From contig BTPG01000005.1 in assembly GCA_036245525.1 (NCBI GenBank), forward strand, positions 213,004,492-213,068,491: 64,000 nt of DNA, in the 5' to 3' direction. The DNA is from Semisulcospira habei (taxonomy: Eukaryota; Mollusca; Gastropoda; Semisulcospiridae). The notes under the pieces are model-generated. The model searched no databases, was not told the DNA's origin, and worked only from the letters and a program-made list of their open reading frames with translations. This document shows positions 45,987 to 54,744 of the stretch, one piece after another. Each line of letters begins with the position of its first letter. Positions within the stretch are counted from its first letter, which is position 1. A program made the position numbers and the translations under genes.

Positions 45987-46871
45987 TTAATCAGCAATTA
46001 CATTTTGCAACTCGTCAAAAGTATACAATTTGCTGGCATAATAAAATGAAACAAGATCAATGTGTTCAAGGTTTATGTAACTTAGACGAACAAAAGTTAG
46101 TTTGTCGACCGATATCTTGACAGAGGGAATACTGCTCGAAACTTCAAAAATATCTACATTTTTTCTAATAGCAATAAAGACCTTTGTTGATTCTGATACT
46201 GTTTCATCCCATGTAAGTTTAATTCCCTGTGCAATATTTGCCTCTTTCGCAGAAGTTACAGATTTCATGATAATTTCAAATACTATTGTCGCTTCTCTAG
46301 CCACGACTAAGCTTGCTGGCATAAACACAACAGAAGTATCTGATCTTCCCTTTCTAGTTGTAAGAAGATACCGCTGTCTCTCATAATTTTCAACTTTCAG
46401 TTTATCTCTGCTATTGTTGTCTGGGCCAAAACTTGGAACAAGGCTTGCAATAAGCGGCCCAGAGTTAACAACCTTCCTAAACACTAAGGCGCCTTCGTCA
46501 TCAGTGTATACATAAGGACTAATAAATTCAATCTTTATGTCCCAGTCAATTGTTGGAGGTGGTGCAGGCACAGGCGAAACCACCCATTTATTACCTACAT
46601 GTATTAAGTTGTAGGGTACATTATTTACAAGAGTAGGCGCAACTGGTACAGTAACATCACAAAGCTGACCAAGTTTAGGAATCTGTTTTTCACCGTCTTT
46701 CATGTCAACAATTACTTTTCTCTTGTACATGCCAGTTGAATCAAGTTCAAAACCATATATTTCTCCAATTTCTCCCTCCTTCTCAAAATCCTGTACGTCA
46801 GCCAAATCTTTCAGCTCTGTTACCGGACACGCAACTGGTATGATTGTTCGCTTTGGACCAAGACCACTCAT
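45987..46871 (-). CDS. Polinton protein of 294 residues, unknown
   Basis: The frame is intact; the start is the ATG at 46869-46871 right after TTTATAAAA. It has no signal peptide or membrane helix. Composition and spacing suggest beta-rich domains: an N-terminal acidic part (EKEGEIGEIYGFELD), a Pro-rich linker (VSPVPAPPPTIDWD), then strands such as VVFMPASLVV and KVFIAIRKN. Position between the minor capsid gene and the 209-residue membrane protein makes a virion surface or fibre protein possible, but this is guesswork. I do not recognise the family. Confidence 0.75.
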   Translation of the reverse strand: MSGLGPKRTIIPVACPVTELKDLADVQDFEKEGEIGEIYGFELDSTGMYKRKVIVDMKDGEKQIPKLGQLCDVTVPVAPTLVNNVPYNLIHVGNKWVVSPVPAPPPTIDWDIKIEFISPYVYTDDEGALVFRKVVNSGPLIASLVPSFGPDNNSRDKLKVENYERQRYLLTTRKGRSDTSVVFMPASLVVAREATIVFEIIMKSVTSAKEANIAQGIKLTWDETVSESTKVFIAIRKNVDIFEVSSSIPSVKISVDKLTFVRLSYINLEHIDLVSFYYASKLYTFDELQNVIAD

Positions 46872-46891
46872 TTTTATAAACAAAAATAAAA

Positions 46892-47586
46892 TTATTTAAC
46901 TTCTAACACTACACTAAAATCATGCATGACAACTGGTTTGTCATCCTGATTAGTTACAGATATACTCAGTGACTCAAAGAAACTAGAACCTAATTTCTTA
47001 AACTGTAAATTAGGAAATCTAACAACTACACTTTCACAATACGGAGCAGTTCCAGTTGGTAAGCATCTCAACAAAGTGAACATTCTCAGATGTGTTCAGT
47101 TCTTTCAAATAAACATTTAGTACAGTATGTACCTACAAATTGACAGGTTGTTTTCCAGTTATTTTAAGTTTTTTTTGTCTTCATTGTTATAATACCAAAC
47201 ATAGCTTCACCTAAATCATCTGATCTCCACCAATCTTCATCAATATAAAATCCAAGTAAATATGCAAATCTATCTGAAATTTTTAACCAATCTTGTTTCA
47301 GAAATTCTAATGTAACAAGTAGGTTAGCTGGATTTAAAGTTGCTTTAATTTTAAAATTACTTTGAAACCATTCAGCTATAGTACAAAAGTCATAATACCC
47401 AGGTGGTATAGCTTCAGTCTTACCATCAAAAATTACTTTATTATATATATCATCCTCTACATTAAACCATTTTACTGTATAGAACAATTCATGGATAGCT
47501 ATAGACTTGCTACCATCCCGATTATCAATCCCATTAGTTAACCACACTGGTTTGCTTGTGTCAAGATTTGTTAAGGTAATAAACAT
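46892..47586 (-). pseudogene. Probable minor capsid (penton-like) protein, frameshifted
   Basis: The start at 47586 follows AGATAATAAAA directly. The first part (140 codons to 47164) is open, with YTVKWFNVEDDIYN, PPGYYDFCTIAEWF and a LLGFYIDEDWW motif. The frame then changes near 47160 and again before 47083, after which the C-terminal part (VVVRFPNLQFKKLG, MHDFSVVLEV) is open to 46892. The order, size (about 230 residues) and C-terminal beta pattern match the minor capsid proteins of Polintons, which form the pentons as single jelly rolls. Family placement is from memory of pattern, not a search. At least two frame changes make this copy nonfunctional. Confidence 0.5.
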
Positions 47587-47612
47587 TTTTATTATCTCAT
47601 ATAAAAAGAAGC

Positions 47613-48892
47613 ATGGAATTTAAATCACCAACTATTACCACAACAAACGCATTTCAATTTAATGTAGATGCCAAATATAATGTAGCACCTACTTATGAAC
47701 AGAAAATAATTCAGTTAAATCAGCTTGATATTGCTGTGTCTGAACAAGATCTATTTCAAGTCAAAGTACCAAATCCCTTTGATCATTACCTAAACCCTCC
47801 AATAATAGATGACTCAACTGCAAGAAAGTGGTCTTCAAGTCCACTACAGATGTTTCAAAACCAACTTAACTTTGCTATACTGTGTTCTACTACAGGCTGT
47901 GGTGTTTCATTTACAGACCACTTGAATCACTCAAACAAACTGATTAGATCTGTGTATCGTTTCCATGTTTATTACCAGCTTAGACGTATACTGTCAGAAC
48001 TGCATACACCACTACCCACTGAATCCAGTTTCAACAGGTTTAACAACCCCATGGATATGAAAGCATTGGAACGCATCTGTAATGAGTCCCCAAGTATGAC
48101 TTCACACAAAAACTTGATGATCACAACGGCATGGGTACATTGTATTATGCTATGAGTCACAGACAATACCCTCAAGATTATTATCCTGGTTACACTTCAT
48201 TCTCATCTAAATCTGAAGTCTGGTTAGGCTCAATAGAACAGAAACAGTCTAATGCATGGACCTCATTTATTTTAGACAAAAGTGACGGGTTTACTCAAGC
48301 AGGAGTCGAGCGCGTAAATGAGTCAATGAGAACATATGTCTGGTGTATCCTAGGTGCACAATCACTAACAAAATCAAACATTTTGAATGGAAGTGGAAAA
48401 TTTGAGGCACAAAAACAGTTTCTTGCAAACCTGGAAGATTCAGTAAATTCAACAGTTGATCTCCCATCTAGCATACAACGCTACCAAGACGTACTCAGAT
48501 ATGCCAGATCAAAAGTTGACTTTGTAGTTGGCATCGGGTTATACATGTTACCATCTGACCTTCAACTCCAAATGGGGACAATAACAAATTATAATAATGA
48601 AATCATTGTTGCAGGTGTTGGTCAAAAATTAGGACTCTATCAATCTGTAAACTTGGGGGCCACAACCACACATGTACAGTTGTTAAAACCATTACAGATG
48701 GTAACACCCCCGGCCCCGACCCCGGCACAGGCACCCATACAGACAGTAACACCAGTAACGACAGTAACACCAGTACAACAGACACCAACACCAACACCAT
48801 CACCAACCCTTGACACACATGAGTCAGAGAGAACAGCATTGGTAATAGGCCTCACTGGATTAGGTGTATTACTTCTTTATCTGTTTCATTAA
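47613..48892 (+). pseudogene. Polinton conserved protein with C-terminal anchor, frameshifted
   Basis: The start at 47613 is 26 bases from the divergent minor capsid start and is preceded by TATAAAAAG. The N-terminal part (to about 48110) contains FNVDAKYNVAPTYEQKI and an FYLNPP-like NPFDHYLNPP block. The frame shifts by one base near 48110-48125, after which it reads on to 48892. The second part has SFILDKSDGFTQAGVERVNE, RTYVWCILGAQSLTKS, DLPSSIQRYQDVLRYARSK, a Thr/Pro-rich linker and a C-terminal hydrophobic helix (LVIGLTGLGVLLLYLF). About 425 residues in all. It is one of the largest conserved proteins of these elements, with no known role; a virion structural protein is plausible. Confidence 0.7.
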
Positions 48893-50107
48893 ATAACCCA
48901 CCATCAACCCTCCTACTGTAACCAGAAAGACCCACACATGTTCTGCCATAAATCCTACTACCTTTGCTGCAGTAGTGATCAACCAACTGACAACAGTGCC
49001 TATAATGCCCGGTAACGCGTCTACTGCTTTCAGAGCCAATTTCTTAAGCAAGTCTGATATGTGAGACAACTGTTTCTTTACCCATGACTGTAAATCTTTT
49101 GGATCAGTTGGAGCTGGTGGACTCGGGGTTGGCGGTGCCGGGGTTGGACTACTACCATTGCCACCCCCAGAGACAGCCAACACTACAGTACTAATAATAA
49201 ATCCCAGAGCTGTAATTAAACTAGCAATTGTAATACCCTGTTCTCTGAAAAGTGTTTTAAGTCTCTCAGCCAGAGTAGTGTCTTCGTGAAGTATTTTCTG
49301 AATAGTTTCTCCAATCCTGTTAACTTGTGTTTTTAGTTTTTGTCTCCCAATACTAATCACTTCTAATCGTCCTGATCTTTCTATCTGCAAATCATTTAAT
49401 ATGTGTTGTATTCTTTCTTTCATTTCTGTGTCAAGATTCCCATTGTCTGCGGTAGCCAGTTTCTCTTTTTCTCGTTCTATGTGTTTATCAAGCTCACCTA
49501 GTTTGGCAACATTATTAACCATCTCACCTCTTATCGTCTGCAGTGATTTATCCAACCCCATAATCTCCCTCATTGACAAAGGTGGGTCATCTATTGTTTT
49601 CATAGCGTCATTTAATTGACCTTCAGTAAATGAGGTTTCTTGTATTACAGTGTTTGTTATTTCTGGTAGGCTTGTTATTGGTGCCATTTCAATTTGTTGC
49701 CCTGTTTGCGTGTCATGAAGCGCACTAACAAGACGCGGTGTGACAGGAGACCCACCAATACCAAGTTGATGCAAGGCACCAACACCACCTTCGTTTTTGA
49801 TTGTACTTAAAGCCTTAAACCTACTAGGGTCTTTTTTGTTAGTCAATAGTACTTTTCCTTTGTCAACAGTATTTAAATATAAATGACCCTTGACATTAAG
49901 TTCAAACTGATTAGGGTCTATGTTGTCTGGGCGGCCACCAACATGATCATAAAATGAGTTCACTTTGGTTTCTAAAAGTTCATGACGTAAACTGTAAATA
50001 TTTCTTGTACCAGTCATATCTGTCATATCTGTCATATCTGCTGTATTACCAAAATCATACATGCCATCCATTTCAAAATCTTCATGATTAAATCCTCCCG
50101 CTGCCAT
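48869..50107 (-). CDS. Polinton coiled-coil membrane protein (412 residues)
   Basis: This intact frame starts at the ATG 50105-50107 after TTAATAAAACA. It has an acidic N terminus with a DMTDMTDMT repeat, a central region, then a long helical coiled coil (about 180-290, with LDKHIEREKEKLATADNG and RSGRLEVISIGRQKL), a first membrane helix (GITIASLITALGFIISTVVL), a Pro-rich linker and two more hydrophobic segments (LPGIIGTVVSWLI and VWVFLVTVGGLMVGYLM). The tail overlaps the end of the convergent upstream gene by 24 bases. The blocks PLSMREIMGLDKSLQTIRGE and DTTLAERLKTLFREQGITI are ones I associate with Polinton-linked proteins of corals and molluscs. Function unknown; a membrane-active or tail-like role is only a guess. 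Confidence 0.8.
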   Translation of the reverse strand: MAAGGFNHEDFEMDGMYDFGNTADMTDMTDMTGTRNIYSLRHELLETKVNSFYDHVGGRPDNIDPNQFELNVKGHLYLNTVDKGKVLLTNKKDPSRFKALSTIKNEGGVGALHQLGIGGSPVTPRLVSALHDTQTGQQIEMAPITSLPEITNTVIQETSFTEGQLNDAMKTIDDPPLSMREIMGLDKSLQTIRGEMVNNVAKLGELDKHIEREKEKLATADNGNLDTEMKERIQHILNDLQIERSGRLEVISIGRQKLKTQVNRIGETIQKILHEDTTLAERLKTLFREQGITIASLITALGFIISTVVLAVSGGGNGSSPTPAPPTPSPPAPTDPKDLQSWVKKQLSHISDLLKKLALKAVDALPGIIGTVVSWLITTAAKVVGFMAEHVWVFLVTVGGLMVGYLMKQIKK

Positions 50108-50147
50108 TGTTTTATTAATTTATTATTTTTTATTGTGCATAATAAAA

Positions 50148-51433
50148 ATGACACAGTCTTATGGATCAAAGTTAGACCCATACAGAAAACTACGTGAGCC
50201 CCTGGGTGTTAAGGCCATTAGACAATCAATCGTCATCACAAACAATCCTAGTACCATAGACCAGAACCAAACACTTACAGTCAAGTTTCCAAACCTAGGA
50301 CCCAGTGACGTTATTGTTCCTGGCACTGCACGACTAGCATTTAATATTGAACTATCATCAGACGCAGATGTGAACAGAACACTAGTTAACAATCTTGGCA
50401 GAGCAATTGTTAGAACTATTAAAGTAAAACTTGAAGGACAGGAAGTGTTTAGTCTTGACGACTCAGATGTATTCTACTGTTATAAAGACCTTTGGCTCAC
50501 AAGAGAAGAAAGAGAAGACCGTATTTATCAAGGCATACAGTCTGATAATATTACCAAACTTTGAATCGATGCAGCAGATAAATCAACGTCAGCAGCCAAT
50601 GATGTTATAATGGCTGAAACATATGGAACCAGGTTTTACATTCCACTTGAGTTTGAAATCCTAACAGCGCATTTACCTTATTACCAAGGGGCACTGAATG
50701 ACCGTCTGAGTTTTGAACTAACCTTAAATGACTAATCCAAAGTTATTAAATCATCTGCCACAGATGCAACATATAAGATCTCTAACATTTCCTTGGAATA
50801 TGAAATTGTCACACACACTGATCTAGCCAGACTCATACAAAATCAGTACCAGTCAAGACTGCCAATTTATTATGACAGGGTGATTAGACATAGTTTAATG
50901 CAAAAAGACAAAAGTGACCCGATGTGGAACATAAACTTGAACACACCTGCCAGGTCACTGAAAGGTATTCTTATGTTGTTTTTGTTGAACCAGCGGCTCC
51001 ATACAAAAGGGATTCAGAAAAATTCTACAATCCTAAGATTACACACTTGTCCTGTACAATCGAAGGCCGCCCTAATCAAGTGTACGCTTCAGGAATGTTA
51101 CCATACCAGCACTACGATGAGATCACAAAGTATTTTGCGGGTGGAAGGATTAGAGATAAACCAGCAAACATTGCGTGCAAAGATTTACATCTGTATGACT
51201 TTAGGATCGGACAATATCTTACAAACAAGTATGCACTTTGGTTAGACCTTCGTAGTACAGATGACGACTACCTTCATGGGTCAGGACGAACTGTCGAGAA
51301 CGGTAGTGATGGAATAACAATTCAGATACAAAAGAAGGTTGAAACTGCTGCAGCCATAAACATATATTTGTACCTGATATATGACGCACAACTCAATATT
51401 GCAGAAAGCAGACTGAGTGGACACATATATTAA
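50148..51433 (+). pseudogene. Probable major capsid protein (double jelly roll), broken
   Basis: The start is the ATG at 50148, directly after GCATAATAAAA; an upstream in-frame ATG at 50133 would include the motif. About 430 codons: KLREPLGVKAIRQSIVITNN, NLGPSDVIVPGTARLAFNI, NLGRAIVRTIKVKLEG and FYCYKDLWLT near the start; later KISNISLEYEIVTH, SEKFYNPKITHLSCTIEG, MLPYQHYDEITKYFAGG and NIYLYLIYDAQ. The pattern is that of the main capsid protein of Polinton-like elements. Breaks: TGA at 50562-50564, TAA near 50733-50735, and a frame change in the T run at about 50979-50983. So this copy cannot give a full capsid protein. Confidence 0.7.
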
Positions 51434-51452
51434 AATTATATTGTGTATTAAA

Positions 51453-52064
51453 ATGAACCGGAGCTTAATGACACTCGATCCATACTGTGGATTGTTTTGT
51501 GGTGCCACAGGGTGTGGTAAAACTGAATTTGTACTTAACCTCTTACAAACAAGATACATCCACCATTTTGAAAACATTGTAATATTCTGTCCTACAATCA
51601 AACACAACAAAGCTTATCACAACCGTTTATTCATTTGGACTGACAGCAACATATACTTATTTGACCCTGAGAAAAAACTGAATGAATACCTACAATATTT
51701 TTACAAGCAATTTGAAGGACAGCCAACGTTGTTTATTGTTGATGACTGTTCTGCAGAGAAAGACATGGTCAAGAAGAGAAACACTTTAGCAGAACTTGCC
51801 TTCAGTGGCAGACACGCAAACGTCAGTGTATGGATTCTCACTCAGAAATATAATGCTGTACTGAAAGATTTTCGAGAGCAGTTAAAGTTTATCTGTTTGT
51901 TTTACTGTAAGGATCGTGACAGCTTTGAAGACTGTCTCAGAGAGAACGACGTCATACAAAATAAGCATGAACGTGATGATGTAAAAAATAAACTGAAATC
52001 AACTAAGCATCTAAAGCTCATTTTAAAGACAGATCAGCCCACAGGGTACGGGTTAGTAAATTAA
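51453..52064 (+). CDS. Genome-packaging ATPase (A32/FtsK-HerA type)
   Basis: This intact 203-residue frame starts at the ATG 51453 after TGTATTAAA. Walker A is GATGCGKT at residues 17-24. Walker B is LFIVDDC at 93-99. A downstream sensor-like block reads ANVSVWILTQKYNAV (about 119-133), followed by FRE and a KFICLFYC strand. Small ATPases of this kind pump DNA into capsids of Polintons, virophages and large DNA viruses. The gene sits directly after the major capsid gene, as a morphogenesis pair. It is the only core viral hallmark gene that remains fully open in this copy. Confidence 0.88.
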   Translation: MNRSLMTLDPYCGLFCGATGCGKTEFVLNLLQTRYIHHFENIVIFCPTIKHNKAYHNRLFIWTDSNIYLFDPEKKLNEYLQYFYKQFEGQPTLFIVDDCSAEKDMVKKRNTLAELAFSGRHANVSVWILTQKYNAVLKDFREQLKFICLFYCKDRDSFEDCLRENDVIQNKHERDDVKNKLKSTKHLKLILKTDQPTGYGLVN

Positions 52065-52092
52065 TTTTTGTTTTTTTAAAATAACAATATAA

Positions 52093-52620
52093 ATGAACCA
52101 TGATGAAATCATTCTATTGAATGATATCAATGCTGTAGAGAACAAAGACTTAGACTCCAAAAAACAGCAGCTTTTGTCTGTAATTGTCTCAGGCAAATCA
52201 AAGACTTATCTAGGAAGACAATACATGACAGACGACATAGAATCTCTTACCGCTGACGAACTAATCAAGCTTCATTTAAAATATGAAAACCACATTGCCT
52301 CACTAATGACACGTGATTTGAGTCGATCTCTAGTAAGCCTATACACAAAAGCAGTGAGTCACTTTCTACCTGTAGATAGTGACAGTCTATCACACGACCT
52401 TGAAAGCAATCCTATTGTTTCAAGTTCAATTGGCAAATTAGCATGTGTCATGTTTTACAAGTTTGGAAATTACCTTGCACCTGTGGTAACATTGCTGGTA
52501 ACTGGGAGTCACATCGATTTTTCAAAAATAAATTTTACTGCAGAAGAAAATGGACGAAACCCAGATGACTCCACAACCGAACCCCAGTCCGGTCTTGACG
52601 CAGGTTCAAACTGTGACTAA
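52093..52620 (+). CDS. Polinton conserved protein of 175 residues, unknown
   Basis: The intact frame starts at 52093 after AACAATATAA. It is helical and mostly polar: DSKKQQLLSVIVSGKSKTYL, LTADELIKLHLKYENHIASL, then a more hydrophobic C-terminal half (IGKLACVMFYKFGNYLAPVV). The C terminus overlaps the next gene by 71 bases in another frame. I recall similar proteins next to Polinton ATPase genes in other invertebrates; no function known. Confidence 0.75.
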   Translation: MNHDEIILLNDINAVENKDLDSKKQQLLSVIVSGKSKTYLGRQYMTDDIESLTADELIKLHLKYENHIASLMTRDLSRSLVSLYTKAVSHFLPVDSDSLSHDLESNPIVSSSIGKLACVMFYKFGNYLAPVVTLLVTGSHIDFSKINFTAEENGRNPDDSTTEPQSGLDAGSNCD

Positions 52621-53002
52621 GGCTAAATGTCCAGGCCGCGTTGAGGCTGGAAAAAGATTAGCTGAATATAACAGACAAAAAAAATTACAGCTTCAAGCAC
52701 AAACAGAAAAGACTCATGTGACTGACCCACCGTCAGGACCGTCACTAGCGTCAGGACTGTCACACCCACAACAAAGTGAGAGACAAACAACTAAGTCTAA
52801 CCCTAACCCCGAACCTCAAACAACAAAATATATAGTTGCCGGATTTGTTGTCGGATTTGGTTACGTAGGTTATCAATTATACAAAAAATACAAACCACAG
52901 ACTCGTACAGTGTCCAAAAAATCAGACACTCCAAAAACAAAACCAGAAGTCGCCACATTACCAGTAACATCCAAATCCGTTGACCCATTTATCATGCACT
53001 AA
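52550..53002 (+). CDS. Polinton small membrane protein (150 residues)
   Basis: It starts inside the previous gene at 52550 (GAAGAAAATGG) and is open to 53002. A polar Pro/Gln-rich start is followed by GRVEAGKRLAEYNRQKKLQL (basic, helical), a Ser/Gln-rich stretch, one membrane helix (about 101-117, YIVAGFVVGFGYVGYQLY), then a Lys-rich tail. Topology suggests a single-pass protein with a basic helix at the membrane. Function unknown. Confidence 0.75.
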   Translation: MDETQMTPQPNPSPVLTQVQTVTKAKCPGRVEAGKRLAEYNRQKKLQLQAQTEKTHVTDPPSGPSLASGLSHPQQSERQTTKSNPNPEPQTTKYIVAGFVVGFGYVGYQLYKKYKPQTRTVSKKSDTPKTKPEVATLPVTSKSVDPFIMH

Positions 53003-53037
53003 TAAAAATATTATTTTAATTTTTATTGCCTTAGAAA

Positions 53038-53268
53038 ATGAGCGACACAAAGAACTTAATGAACCTTGTCTATCACTCTGCCGTGATAAGTGGACTAGCA
53101 GTAGCTTATTCTATGCTGGGAAAAAGTCTACTCAAAATGAAATCAGCAGACCTCAGTAGACTTGACTTTGAAGACAGCGCTAAGCTAATTGCAGTTGTTA
53201 CTGCGTCAATTGCAACAAAAGACTTTCTCGTCAAGCAAGGAATTATTCCAGAAAATGTTTCTATGTAA
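53038..53268 (+). CDS. Polinton small hydrophobic protein (76 residues)
   Basis: Intact; start at 53038 after TTAGAAA. One hydrophobic helix lies near the N terminus (HSAVISGLAVAYSMLGKSLL) and a second in the C-terminal half (LIAVVTASIATKDFLV). The family recurs in related elements as I recall. Role unknown. Confidence 0.7.
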   Translation: MSDTKNLMNLVYHSAVISGLAVAYSMLGKSLLKMKSADLSRLDFEDSAKLIAVVTASIATKDFLVKQGIIPENVSM

Positions 53269-53279
53269 ATAAAAATAAT

Positions 53280-53714
53280 ATGGCGACGATAGCTATTATG
53301 ATTGGTGGGGCCATGGTCAATGCATTGGCATTCAGTGGCTCTAATTATCTCTTTTCAAAAATGGGTAGAGAAGAATCTGCAGAGGAAATGAAACGTCACA
53401 ATGAAGCGTCTGAGAAACTTGCACAAGCTCAACAGGATTATGAGAAGCAAAAAATAGAGAAACTGGATTTTATCAATGAAAGACTTAGACTAGAGGGTCA
53501 CGCACAACATACGTTTTCAAATACAGAGGAAGCAATTCGTGAATACTATCTTGTCACAGGTGAAGACATGTCTATCCCGAAACCAAAACTAAGTGACTAT
53601 TACAAACCAAGCACACAACAAAGAAATGGAGAGATAATCTTTGTTCTAGTGGGAATGACATTTGTTTATTTTACGGGACTTTATATTGCTAGAAAAAATG
53701 GCAGCCGAAAATAA
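53280..53714 (+). CDS. Polinton coiled-coil protein with two membrane helices (144 residues)
   Basis: Intact; starts 11 bases after the previous stop, following AAATAAAAATAAT. An N-terminal helix (IAIMIGGAMVNALAFSGSNY) is followed by a charged coiled coil (SAEEMKRHNEASEKLAQAQQ onward), a KLSDYYKPS motif and a second helix (IIFVLVGMTFVYFTGLYI). The last 17 bases overlap the integrase start. Similar proteins lie beside integrase genes in related elements; function unknown. Confidence 0.75.
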   Translation: MATIAIMIGGAMVNALAFSGSNYLFSKMGREESAEEMKRHNEASEKLAQAQQDYEKQKIEKLDFINERLRLEGHAQHTFSNTEEAIREYYLVTGEDMSIPKPKLSDYYKPSTQQRNGEIIFVLVGMTFVYFTGLYIARKNGSRK

Positions 53715-54744
53715 ACTATCAAAAATATATTACTCACCATCAGGTTATTGGAAAGGGCAAACAGCTATTCAGAAATTACATGCCGCTGTGAGCGGAGATA
53801 TAACACTCAATAAGGTCAAGCAATGGTTACAGAGACAAGCAATTTGGCAGATATATCTCCCTGCTCCAAGAAAGATAACGAGACCTCATTTTGAGAACAC
53901 AACACCTAATGACACACACCAAATGGACCTCCTGTTTCTTCCACACGATACAATAAGAAAGAAACGATACAAGTATGCATTAACTGTTGTAGACATTGCT
54001 TCAAGGTACAAAGACGCTGAACCCATATCTGACAAAACAGCCAGTACAGTTGCTACTGCATTAACAAAAATATATGGTCGAGGCCCTTTAAGATACCCCA
54101 GACTAGTGCAGGTCGATGATGGATCATTGATTGATTGATTGTACATTGCTTAACGTCCCGACAGCAACAAGGCTTTCTCAGGACGTGATGATGGATCAGA
54201 ATTCAAAGGTGCAGTTAATCAGTTATTTGCGAAGCATGGCGTTCTGGTTAGACGAGGCATTCCAGGTGTGCACAGATCACAGGCAATTGTAGAGAACTTT
54301 AACAAACAGTTATCAGAAAGACTTTTCAGTTACCAGTATTCAAAGGAACTCATGCATGACACACGTAACACTGAATGGGTTAAGAGATTACCACATGTGA
54401 TAAAAGCAATGAACAATGAAGGCCACCCAAAACCTGCTGACGCTATTAAATTAAAAACAATTACAGAGCCAAAAACAATGTCAGTCTAGGCGCCTGATAC
54501 AAGTTTATTTACTAAACAAGTGAGATATTTATATCAACCAGGAGAGGCTGAAAATGACGTAAAGCACAGGGCGACAGACCCCATCTGGTCAACATCCGTT
54601 CATAATATAAAAAAAATAATTCCCGGTCCTGACGGTCCTGACGCAACAATATATTACCTGTATGACCCTGCGCCCCAGAGGGCATTTGTCAGAGAAGAAT
54701 TACAGATTATTCCCCCAGACACCGTTACTCATTTCAGTAACTAA
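53698..54744 (+). pseudogene. Retroviral-type (RVE) integrase, interrupted
   Basis: It starts at the ATG 53698, overlapping the previous gene. The N-terminal part has KVKQWLQRQAIWQIYLP. The catalytic core follows: first Asp in THQMDLLFL, YALTVVDIASRY, second Asp in VQVDDGS, and the Glu in SQAIVENFNK, so a D,D-35-E arrangement is visible. A 72-base gain at about 54115-54186 brings an in-frame TGA right after the second Asp. A TAG at 54487-54489 precedes the C-terminal SH3-like part (YLYQPGEAENDVKHR, YYLYDPAPQRAFVREELQII). It would cut and join element ends to host DNA. This copy is inactive. The end overlaps the convergent polymerase gene by 45 bases. Confidence 0.88.
54127..54186 (-). mobile_element. 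60-base retrotransposon end inside the integrase gene
   Basis: Sixty bases are flanked by direct repeats GATGATGGATCA (54115-54126 and 54187-54198). Read on the minus strand they run GCCTTGTTGCTGTCGGGACG, TTAAGCAATGTAC, then AATCAATCAATCAA. This is a LINE/SINE-type 3' end with a short tandem tail, like the GGCGTTAAACCC...AACTAAC end of the RNase H LINE at 33893. It is a drastically 5'-shortened insertion. Confidence 0.8.

Noticed and set aside
50560..51000. Introns in the major capsid gene
   Set aside because: Both stops lie in otherwise continuous conserved frame with no splice sites around them, so they are point lesions.
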